From Paludibacteraceae bacterium (GTDB taxonomy: Bacteria > Bacteroidota > Bacteroidia > Bacteroidales > Paludibacteraceae), in NCBI GenBank assembly GCA_905233935.1, contig CAJOFU010000039.1:1-36297 (forward strand): a DNA stretch of 36,297 bases, written 5' to 3'. The stretch's first letter is position 1; each line of letters starts with the position of its first letter. Below are positions 8,477-13,393 of this stretch, piece after piece. The position numbers were made by a program, and so were the translations under genes. The notes under the pieces are model-generated. The model searched no databases. It was not told the origin of the DNA and saw nothing but the letters and a program-made list of their open reading frames with translations.

Positions 8477-8716
8477 ATGAAAAGCCCCAAATTACCTATC
8501 GCCAAAAAGAAACTGGACACAGTAGGTCACGTAGCAAAGAAAAAACTTCCTCCTACAGGTCTTCCCTCCGCCAAGAGACTTGCCATGAAGTCACTCTCTT
8601 CAATAGCAGGGAAAAGCGTAGCAGATATGCTCAAAGCCCCGTGTGGTATTGCTGTGGAGAAACCTCGTCAAGGTGGTCCCAGCGGAGATAAAATTGTCGT
8701 AAAATTGAAAAAATGA
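8477..8716 (+). CDS. Small Lys/Pro-rich basic protein (79 aa), unknown
   Basis: The sequence is very basic and repetitive in style (PIAKKKLDT, VAKKKLPPTG, SAKRLAMKS). It has no signal peptide or membrane segment. A PCG motif and a Gly/Lys-rich end (GGPSGDKIVVKLKK) recall the gene remnant at 1-69. It starts 24 nt after the BspA-like gene and ends 9 nt before the second 3-TM gene. The repeated pairing of a small basic protein with a 3-TM protein suggests they act together. Possibilities include a nucleic-acid or membrane-binding partner, or a peptide whose effect is controlled by the membrane protein; none can be chosen from sequence alone. Confidence 0.7.
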   Translation: MKSPKLPIAKKKLDTVGHVAKKKLPPTGLPSAKRLAMKSLSSIAGKSVADMLKAPCGIAVEKPRQGGPSGDKIVVKLKK

Positions 8717-8725
8717 TTAAAGACT

Positions 8726-9370
8726 ATGCCCGAAAATGTAAAAGAGAATAGTAATGCAATAAACCTGAAAGAGGAGATAGACAAGGTTAACGAATATAAA
8801 TACTCCCAGTCAAGCAAAGGCTCCGAACTGATTCGCAAAATCGTATTTGCCATCATCGGTTCCTGCTGGATACTGATATTTGCAAAAGGGAAGTACCAGG
8901 ATACCAATATCTTCCTGAAGGTCACGATAGCATGCAGTTTCGTGTATCTGTTATTGGATGTTATTCATTATTTATGGGACACTTGTTCCTACCATGCCCA
9001 TGCGCAAAATCTCGAACAATGCACAACAGATGATTATTACAAAAATGTATATAAACCGGATGACATGAAAATCACCCGACGCAGTTTTGTGTTCTTCATA
9101 TCGAAAGTTGTTGCATGCTTTGCCGTATCCGGCGCATTTCTGTTGGGGATGTTTATTGAGCCGTTATATGGCAAGCCACAGTCACCGTCCAAACACATCC
9201 CAATGGAGTGTGACACGCTTGCACGTGAAAAATGGAAATGCGAACATACTCGGGACGGACATGAGTGGCTCCTCTATCGTGACCATTCTGAACCTGCGCA
9301 ACAAATCCTAACTGTCCGTTTTGATGACCAATCCAATATCCGGAGCATAAACTTCAGTTCAGAACAATAG
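8726..9370 (+). CDS. 3-TM membrane protein, paralogue B of a duplicated pair
   Basis: This 214-residue protein has the same layout as the one at 47-676. Residues 30-150, containing the three membrane helices, are identical to residues 27-147 of paralogue A. At DNA level the 363-bp cores (125-487 and 8813-9175) differ at 20 sites by my count, all synonymous. The first 29 and last 64 residues have diverged strongly, though the C-terminal domain keeps a similar W-K-x(n)-EW-LLY-x(n)-QQILT pattern. It follows the small basic gene by 9 nt and precedes a terminator-like hairpin at 9446-9471. Family not recognised. Confidence 0.85.
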   Translation: MPENVKENSNAINLKEEIDKVNEYKYSQSSKGSELIRKIVFAIIGSCWILIFAKGKYQDTNIFLKVTIACSFVYLLLDVIHYLWDTCSYHAHAQNLEQCTTDDYYKNVYKPDDMKITRRSFVFFISKVVACFAVSGAFLLGMFIEPLYGKPQSPSKHIPMECDTLAREKWKCEHTRDGHEWLLYRDHSEPAQQILTVRFDDQSNIRSINFSSEQ

Positions 9371-9445
9371 TTTCGAATCGCATAGACGAACCGAATATTT
9401 TCTGTTTTCAAGAACAGTTATTACGCGCTATTGTTCCCCATCTCG

Positions 9446-9478
9446 GCGGCTGCACTTCCCTGTGCAGCCGCTTCCTCT
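9446..9478 (+). terminator. Likely terminator after the 8726 gene
   Basis: A 10-bp G/C-rich perfect stem (9446-9455 with 9462-9471) with a 6-nt loop is followed by a C/T-rich tract. It lies about 75 nt after the stop at 9370. The T tract is interrupted by C, so strength is uncertain. Confidence 0.6.
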
Positions 9479-9717
9479 TTATTCCTCGGGGCATTCTTTC
9501 CTCTCTTTCTCTTTCCTAAACCCCGTTCCCCGCCTTTGTTTGTAGCGTACTTCGGTGGCATTCTCGCCGCCGCTATTCAACGACTGATGTTTTGCTATCG
9601 GCGCTAACCCGCCGAGCATGCAACCTTCGTCTATTAACCCCGCATCACATGCGGGATAATCATCTTATTTTCTTTTATTGCAGGCAGATCGAATCCGCCG
9701 CTAAATTAGATACAATT
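9479..9717 (+). other. Leader region of the DUF4248-like gene
   Basis: This stretch holds no supported gene. It contains a C/T-rich segment and a 7-bp hairpin (9639-9645 with 9649-9655, stem CCCGCAT/ATGCGGG). A T-rich stretch follows before the ATG at 9718. The hairpin could be a leader structure or an attenuator. The in-frame extension of the next gene back to 9592 would run through this hairpin and is not supported. Confidence 0.4.
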
Positions 9718-9909
9718 ATGCCAAAATACCAAGCAATGACACAAACGCAACTGGCATCGTGCGCTGGCGTCAGCCGCCGCACGTTGTATAACTGGTTGCA
9801 GTCACGGCAAAAACATTTGCGGAAACTGGGAGTACAACCTAATGCCAAAGCTTTGCCGCCTGCTGCCGTGAAATATATCTGTGAAGCTTTTTGCATAGAT
9901 ATTAACTGA
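9718..9909 (+). CDS. DUF4248-like small DNA-binding protein
   Basis: This 63-residue protein contains a helix-turn-helix-like stretch (TQLASCAGVSRRTLYNWLQSR) and then KLGVQPNAKALPPAAVKYICEAF. That matches the compact layout of the Bacteroidales DUF4248 family (A-x-LY-P-x-S-x-R-x-L-x-x-WI...L-T-P-x-Q-V-x-x-I). These proteins are often found at the edge of small phage-derived or capsule-associated modules with amidase/DUF5675 and DNA-binding genes, as here. The ATG at 9718 gives the length typical of the family. Binding target unknown. Confidence 0.75.
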   Translation: MPKYQAMTQTQLASCAGVSRRTLYNWLQSRQKHLRKLGVQPNAKALPPAAVKYICEAFCIDIN

Positions 9910-10125
9910 TGATGATTCGCCCTCACCAACCGCGCGCGCCGCCACATGCATACTGACATATGGCATGATGTTTTGTACTTCTTCCTACTTGCCGATGTGG
10001 GAAGAAGTGGGAATTATTGTGCATTATTGGGAAGGACTGGGAAGCAGTGGGAAAATTGTGTTCCAAGATGTCGTATCTTTGCACTCGATTTCGGATCAAT
10101 AGTATTCTCCGAAAGGTTTATTAAT
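9910..10125 (+). other. Intergenic stretch with TGGGAA repeats and a possible promoter
   Basis: The G/A-rich segment at about 9999-10053 repeats TGGGAA-type words five times. A TATCTTTG box at 10074-10081 fits the -7 element, but no TTTG lies 20 nt upstream; ATTGTG at 10055-10060 is the nearest weak match. If used, it would start a transcript just upstream of the structured leader at 10126. Confidence 0.4.
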
Positions 10126-10275
10126 GTTTATCGCTGTCACCTTGCTTGTCCATTAGGATAGAGTTTGTTCCTGTATGGGACGTGCAAGCTCGCTTATAAA
10201 CGGCACAGACAGGAAGCAAACTCGCGGCTCGTCAGAGCCAAGCAAGGTGGCAGTGTTTATTTAGGTTTATTTTCT
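10126..10275 (+). promoter_or_regulatory. Structured leader element, copy L1
   Basis: A cloverleaf-like fold is directly readable. P1 is 14 bp (10134-10147 with 10240-10253). P2 pairs 10161-10167 with 10217-10223 and CCTGT at 10170-10174 with ACAGG at 10209-10213. P3 (10181-10202) is capped by AAG-CTCG-CTT, with one mismatch. P4 is GGCTC/GAGCC (10226-10239). The 3' end is the box GTTTATTTAGGTTTAT. Copies L2, L3 and L4 keep the fold with changed but compensating bases. It lies 43 nt upstream of the ATG at 10319. It may be a cis-regulatory RNA; I do not recognise a known class. Confidence 0.6.
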
Positions 10276-10318
10276 TAATCCCCTCGTGCGGCACGAGACT
10301 AAACAACGCCGAATCAGT

Positions 10319-10627
10319 ATGAGCCAAATCAAACCAATGGGACTCGTTGAGTCCATGAGTGGCAAACTCTGCGGTCACTCCGACATGTACTTTTTCCGCA
10401 AGAACGGCAAGGTCTTCTCCGGCAAGATCTGCTATCCCTCCACCAAGCAGCCGACCGCAGCCCAACTTGCCAAGCGAGCCAAGTTCAAGACTGCGCGCAC
10501 CAACACTGCCACCGCTCTCGCCGATGCCACCCAGCGCGCCGCCTACGAGACCGCCTTCAAAAACCAGAAGAAGTATTACACTTTATATGGTTATGTATTT
10601 GCGAAAGAATATGAGAAAATACAATAA
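10319..10627 (+). CDS. Small phage-like protein with duplicated C-terminal tail
   Basis: This 102-residue protein opens with SQIKPMGLVESMSGKLCG and contains a basic FFRKNGKVFSGKICYPSTKQPT stretch split by a Gly, followed by an Ala/Lys-rich helical half. It is related in layout to the protein at 12867-13235, which supports the ATG at 10319 rather than 10286. Its last codons encode GYVFAKEYEKIQ. The same tail occurs again at 10738, and a divergent version (GYVFAQEYAKLTD) at 10888. Each follows a 71-bp hairpin element. The Gly codon where the copies begin is at 10589-10591. Function unknown; the family looks like small phage or cargo proteins, but this is an impression only. Confidence 0.7.
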   Translation: MSQIKPMGLVESMSGKLCGHSDMYFFRKNGKVFSGKICYPSTKQPTAAQLAKRAKFKTARTNTATALADATQRAAYETAFKNQKKYYTLYGYVFAKEYEKIQ

Positions 10628-10887
10628 CCATCATGGGGCCCCGACGCAACTTGCAAAAGTTGTGGTGGGGAGAGGAGGAAGTGCGAGCCTCCGATTGCGG
10701 CTATGTTGCAATCCATTAGGCGAGCCGCTTCCGACGAGGTTATGTATTTGCGAAAGAATATGAGAAAATACAATAACCATCATGGGGCCCCCGACGCAAC
10801 TTGCAAAAGTTGTGGTGGGGAGAGGAGGAAGTGCGAACCTCCGATTGCGATCATGTTGCAATCCATTAGGCGAGCCACTTCCGACGA
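10589..10887 (+). repeat. Two tandem ~150-bp units: C-terminal tail + hairpin element
   Basis: Unit 1 (10589-10737) and unit 2 (10738-10887) are almost identical. Each contains a 40-bp coding tail ending in a stop, a linker with a CAACTT/AAGTTG hairpin, and the 71-bp element (10667-10737 and 10817-10887). Differences are one inserted C and a few point changes. Both units end CCGACGA. The next three bases are GGT, an in-frame Gly that opens the next copy of the gene's tail. Confidence 0.85.
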
Positions 10888-10929
10888 GGTTACGTCTTTG
10901 CGCAGGAATACGCCAAGTTAACTGACTAA
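10888..10929 (+). pseudogene. Displaced divergent C-terminal tail of the 10319 gene
   Basis: This open stretch reads GYVFAQEYAKLTD and stops at 10927-10929. It is homologous to the tail of the 10319 gene (GYVFAKEYEKIQ) but richer in G/C, like the body of that gene. It has no start codon of its own and is separated from the gene by two copies of the tail-plus-element unit. It may be the original 3' end. Confidence 0.6.
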
Positions 10930-11010
10930 CTTTTCTAATAGGATTTTTGGATAATTGTTGGTAATTTTTGACTAATCGAGATCATTGTAGTTGTTGATCA
11001 TTGCTTTTTA

Positions 11011-11161
11011 TGTTTATGTCTATTACCTTGCTGTTCCGTTAGGATAGAGTCGGCTCCCTGTATGGGACGTACAAGCTCGCTTGTGGACGGCACAGACAGG
11101 AAGCTGGCTCGCGGCTCGTTTGAGCCACAGCAAGGTGATAGTGTTTATTTAGGTTTATTTT
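11011..11161 (+). promoter_or_regulatory. Structured leader element, copy L2
   Basis: This has the same architecture as L1. P1 pairs 11020-11033 with 11128-11141. P2 pairs 11047-11055 with 11102-11110, plus CCTGT/ACAGG. P3 (11068-11089) contains ACAAG-CTCG-CTTGT. P4 is GGCTC/GAGCC. Compared with L1, the P1 ends CTG/CAG and CTT/AAG become CTA/TAG and CTG/CAG, and the P2 core TTTG/CAAA becomes CGGC/GCTG. These are compensatory changes. The 3' box is the same as in L1. It ends 44 nt before the ATG at 11206. Confidence 0.65.
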
Positions 11162-11177
11162 CCAACCATATCCAACG

Positions 11178-11205
11178 ATTCGTTTAATTCGCTTAATTCG
11201 TGAAC
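11178..11205 (+). repeat. ATTCGTTTAATTCG-type dispersed repeat
   Basis: This 28-bp sequence is repeated exactly at 12514-12541 and with changes at about 12736-12766 and 12782-12811. It abuts the ATG of the holin-like gene at 11206, so it forms the immediate ribosome-binding region. Confidence 0.7.
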
Positions 11206-11409
11206 ATGAGACTCAACTCCCGCGTACAATTGTACCTCGCTACAGCAATGTGCATCTTCGGATGCGCCTTGCTTGTAGCAGGGCTGGCACTCCCGCCCGC
11301 CGGTATCATCGACTCCTCGCTCCTCGTAGCCTACGGCGAAACCCTCACCTTCGCCGGCTCCCTGTTTGGAATAGATTACTATTACAAACAAAAAGGGGAC
11401 CCCAAATAA
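11206..11409 (+). CDS. Holin-like 2-TM small membrane protein
   Basis: This 67-residue protein has a short basic N-terminus, two membrane helices (about residues 8-30 and 36-57) and a short charged tail, the layout of small holins. It precedes a DUF5675 protein and a u-spanin-like lipoprotein, forming a lysis-like set. The ATG at 11206 is preferred over GTG at 11200. Its tail reads GIDYYYKQKGDPK. A second tail, GVDYHYRYRK, follows a copy of the 71-bp hairpin element downstream (11492-11524). From my memory of related Bacteroidales proteins, which end like GIDYHYRYK, the downstream copy looks closer to the ancestral end. Confidence 0.7.
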   Translation: MRLNSRVQLYLATAMCIFGCALLVAGLALPPAGIIDSSLLVAYGETLTFAGSLFGIDYYYKQKGDPK

Positions 11410-11420
11410 TTTTAATTTTT

Positions 11421-11491
11421 GGGGAGAGGAGGAAGTGCGAGCCTCCGATTGCGACCATGTTGCAATCCATTAGGTGAGCCGCTTCCGACGA
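11421..11491 (+). repeat. 71-bp hairpin element, third copy
   Basis: This is nearly identical to the copies at 10667-10737 and 10817-10887. It contains the outer stem GGAAGTG / CRCTTCC and inner stems GATTGC / GCAATC and CCT / AGG, so it can fold into one long imperfect hairpin. It starts GGGGAGAGG and ends CCGACGA immediately before an in-frame GGA codon. Confidence 0.85.
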
Positions 11492-11524
11492 GGAGTGGAC
11501 TACCACTACCGCTACCGCAAATAA
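11492..11524 (+). pseudogene. Displaced divergent C-terminal tail of the 11206 gene
   Basis: The stretch encodes GVDYHYRYRK and a TAA at 11522-11524. It is homologous to GIDYYYKQK at the end of the upstream holin-like gene but G/C-richer. It has no start codon and lies directly after the 71-bp element. Confidence 0.6.
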
Positions 11525-11543
11525 CCGACGAAATGGTTTTGTC

Positions 11544-11691
11544 TGTTTATTGCTGCTTTGCCGTCCCCTCGTAAGAGGCAGTATTTGTACGGACGGGCTA
11601 TATAAGCTTGCTTATGAATAGTACGGTCGTGCAAATACTATAGGTGCATAGCACAGAGACGGCAAAGCAGTGTTTTTTAGGTTTTTGTTTT
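11544..11691 (+). promoter_or_regulatory. Structured leader element, copy L3
   Basis: P1 is a perfect 13-bp stem (11553-11565 with 11658-11670). An extra hairpin CCTC-GTAA-GAGG lies at 11567-11578. P2 pairs 11580-11591 with 11628-11639. P3 (11598-11621) contains ATAAG-CTTG-CTTAT. P4 is GTGC-ATA-GCAC (11644-11654). The 3' box is a variant, GTTTTTTAGGTTTTTG. Primary sequence differs greatly from L1/L2 while the fold is kept. It ends 15 nt before the ATG at 11707. Confidence 0.6.
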
Positions 11692-11706
11692 AATAACTCA
11701 TCCACT

Positions 11707-12225
11707 ATGTTACTTACTCTTATCCGTGACACATTCACACCCTCCGAGACTCTCGGCAAACTCTACATCGACCGCAAGTTCTTCTGCGACACCATCGAGC
11801 CGCCCGTAGTCCCCAACGCCCAGCACCCCAAGGGCTGTATCCCCGTCGGTTGGTACAAACTGCAACTCTCCGTCTCACCCAAGTTCGGCAGACTGCTACC
11901 CCTCTTGTATCTCGTCCCGGGCTTCCAAGGCATCCGCATCCATGCAGGCAACAACCGCGACCACACCTCGGGCTGCATCCTCGTCGGCGAACTCTACTAC
12001 CGCCCAACAGCGGCAGACGGTAACCTCGCCACAGCGTTCGCTCCTGCCGAGTGCAGTGTGCCCACTTTGTCTCACTCCAAGCTGACCGAGCAAGCTCTTG
12101 TTGACAAACTCAAAAACGAAACGACCCTATATGAAGAGCTGTACATCAACATTACTGACACCGATCGCTATCCTGTTGAGCGTGCTATCCTTGACGGCAT
12201 GTCGAACCTTACAGACCGCAAGTGA
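11707..12225 (+). CDS. DUF5675 family protein, possible cell-wall enzyme
   Basis: This 172-residue protein has the DUF5675 signature: LGKLYIDRKFFCDTIEPP, then KGCIPVGWYKLQL, then LVPGFQGIRIHAGN and SGCILVG. The H-x-GN...S-GC arrangement resembles the catalytic motif of L,D-transpeptidases, so a peptidoglycan-acting role is plausible but inferred. The family is common in phage-derived modules of Bacteroidales. The ATG at 11707 follows the structured leader L3; the in-frame extension to 11644 lies inside that leader and is rejected. Its 3' end overlaps the next gene by 95 bases in another frame, an arrangement seen in phage lysis cassettes. Confidence 0.85.
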   Translation: MLLTLIRDTFTPSETLGKLYIDRKFFCDTIEPPVVPNAQHPKGCIPVGWYKLQLSVSPKFGRLLPLLYLVPGFQGIRIHAGNNRDHTSGCILVGELYYRPTAADGNLATAFAPAECSVPTLSHSKLTEQALVDKLKNETTLYEELYINITDTDRYPVERAILDGMSNLTDRK

Positions 12226-12523
12226 AACTACCGCCATCCACACTGCCAACACTGCTCACCGCGACAGTATCTATCTCCATGACAGCGTGTTTGTCCGCAT
12301 CCGCGCGGACACCGTCTATCTGGAGAGGTGGCACACACGTTGGCGTGACCGCGAGACCGTCCGCACCGACACCGTCCACGTGCAGTCAACCACCACCGAG
12401 ACCATGCAGGTGCGATACATCCCGGCGTTCTACAAGTATTCCGCAGCCTTCACTATCCTCATCGTGCTGCTCCTCCTTGTCCGCCTGGCCCTCCGTCTCC
12501 GCAAGTCCATCTCATTCGTTTAA
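12131..12523 (+). CDS. u-spanin-like lipoprotein with C-terminal membrane helix
   Basis: This 130-residue protein has a lipoprotein signal peptide with lipobox LTAC (Cys at about residue 25), a polar periplasmic stretch rich in Thr, Arg and Asp (HRDSIYLHDSVFV, RWRDRETVRTDTV), and a C-terminal membrane helix (about 105-122) with basic end. One terminus in the outer membrane and the other in the inner membrane is the unimolecular spanin architecture, which fuses the membranes in the last step of phage lysis. The ATG at 12131 lies inside the DUF5675 gene. Its last codons and stop lie inside the dispersed repeat at 12514-12541, so the repeat supplies the end of the gene. Confidence 0.7.
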   Translation: MKSCTSTLLTPIAILLSVLSLTACRTLQTASETTAIHTANTAHRDSIYLHDSVFVRIRADTVYLERWHTRWRDRETVRTDTVHVQSTTTETMQVRYIPAFYKYSAAFTILIVLLLLVRLALRLRKSISFV

Positions 12524-12541
12524 TTCGCTTAATTCGTGAAC
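12514..12541 (+). repeat. ATTCGTTTAATTCG-type dispersed repeat
   Basis: This is identical to 11178-11205. The TAA of the preceding gene (12521-12523) is part of the repeat. Confidence 0.7.
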
Positions 12542-12692
12542 GTAAAAGAGATCATTGTATTGTTTTTAATAGTTTTTAATTGTTGACTTAATAAAGATCA
12601 ATGTAGTTGTTTTGAATGATCTTTAATTGTTGACCACATTAACCCATTGTTTTTTCTTAACCCCTCGCACGGCACGAGGATTCTGTTTACAA
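12542..12692 (+). other. Intergenic stretch with GATCAWTGTA words and a CTCG/CGAG hairpin
   Basis: The word GATCATTGTA or GATCAATGTA occurs at about 12550 and 12596, and again at about 10981, each followed by a TTGTT-rich run. A short hairpin with CCTCG...CGAGG at about 12662-12679 matches one at about 10281-10297, each after TTTTCTTAA and upstream of one of the two related small genes (12867 and 10319). These could be shared leader signals. No gene seen. Confidence 0.4.
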
Positions 12693-12814
12693 TCTGGTTA
12701 ATCTGATTAATCTGTGAACCTATAAGTGTTCTTCGTAATTCGTTTAATCTGATTAATCTGTGAACCTATAAGTGTTCTTCGTAATTCGTTTAATTCGATT
12801 AATTCGTGAAATAA
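12693..12814 (+). repeat. Tandem 46-bp repeat, two full units plus a partial one
   Basis: Units run 12693-12738, 12739-12784 and 12785 to about 12814. Each begins with a TTCGTTTAATCTGATTAATC-like core and the first two end GTGTTCTTCGTAA. The core belongs to the same family as the repeats at 11178 and 12514. Confidence 0.8.
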
Positions 12815-12866
12815 TCGTTCGAACTAAGTGAGATAAGAACAGATAATAAACAACGCCGGCATAAAT

Positions 12867-13235
12867 ATGGCACACGTACAATGGAGCGCAGGTATAGACT
12901 TTGTCTCCGGCGCATTAAGCAAACCTTCCAAGAACAGCCAGCACTCCCACGAGAAGATGCTGCTTGCAACTCACCGCACGGCTGCAACCACCAATCCGAA
13001 ATGTAACCGTATCTATCTCCGCGAAAAGCCCACACGCAGCACTCCCGTCACTGCCGACGAGCAGGTGGTACGTACGCGATTTGCGCAAATCTCCCGCGCT
13101 GTCGCTCAGCGTCGTAACGACCTGACGAAAATCCCGACCGACCTCGCGAACTTCAACGCCCAGAAGGACAACCCGAACGGCAAGAAGACGATGAAGGCGT
13201 ACCTGTGGATGGTTTGCGACGCGGAAATCGGCTAA
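12867..13235 (+). CDS. Small phage-like protein related to the 10319 gene
   Basis: This 122-residue protein starts AHVQWSAGIDFVSGALSK, which aligns with SQIKPMGLVESMSGKLCG of the 10319 protein. It has the same order of features: a basic stretch (NRIYLREKPTRSTPVTADEQ), then an Ala/Arg-rich helical region (TRFAQISRAVAQRRND), and near the end KKTMKAYLWMVCDAE. Both genes share an upstream CCTCG...CGAGG hairpin and an AACAACGCCG word before the start. No structured leader of the L type is seen here. It is convergent with the AraC regulator. Function unknown. Confidence 0.7.
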   Translation: MAHVQWSAGIDFVSGALSKPSKNSQHSHEKMLLATHRTAATTNPKCNRIYLREKPTRSTPVTADEQVVRTRFAQISRAVAQRRNDLTKIPTDLANFNAQKDNPNGKKTMKAYLWMVCDAEIG

Positions 13236-13249
13236 CCTGATCAACAGAC

Positions 13250-13290
13250 GCACGGCCATCGCATGGCACTATCGCCTGCGGTAGCCGTGC
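13250..13290. other. Inverted repeat between convergent genes
   Basis: GCACGGC at 13250-13256 pairs with GCCGTGC at 13284-13290. It lies 15 nt after the stop at 13235 and about 100 nt beyond the stop of the reverse-strand regulator. It may act in termination, but no T tract follows on either strand. Confidence 0.35.
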
Positions 13291-13393
13291 CGTCAACCAT
13301 TCCCCCAAACCGCAAGTCCGACAGCAACACAAAACAACGGACAAACGTTCTTTGAAATATTGCTTATATGCAACCGTTCATCTACTTCCAGTT

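Noticed and set aside
10631..10861. Reverse- and forward-strand open frames across the 150-bp tandem units
   Set aside because: They only reflect the repeated DNA; the predicted proteins are duplicates of themselves and lack family features.
10589..10887. Reading the tail-element units as a self-splicing intron
   Set aside because: No group I or II intron core is visible, and the 5' boundaries in the two genes share no sequence; only the 3' boundary is common.
10589..11524. Diversity-generating retroelement (template/variable repeat pair)
   Set aside because: Differences between tails are not confined to adenines and no reverse transcriptase or accessory gene is present in the window.
12693..12814. 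CRISPR array
   Set aside because: The 46-bp units are head-to-tail without unique spacers, and no cas genes are seen.
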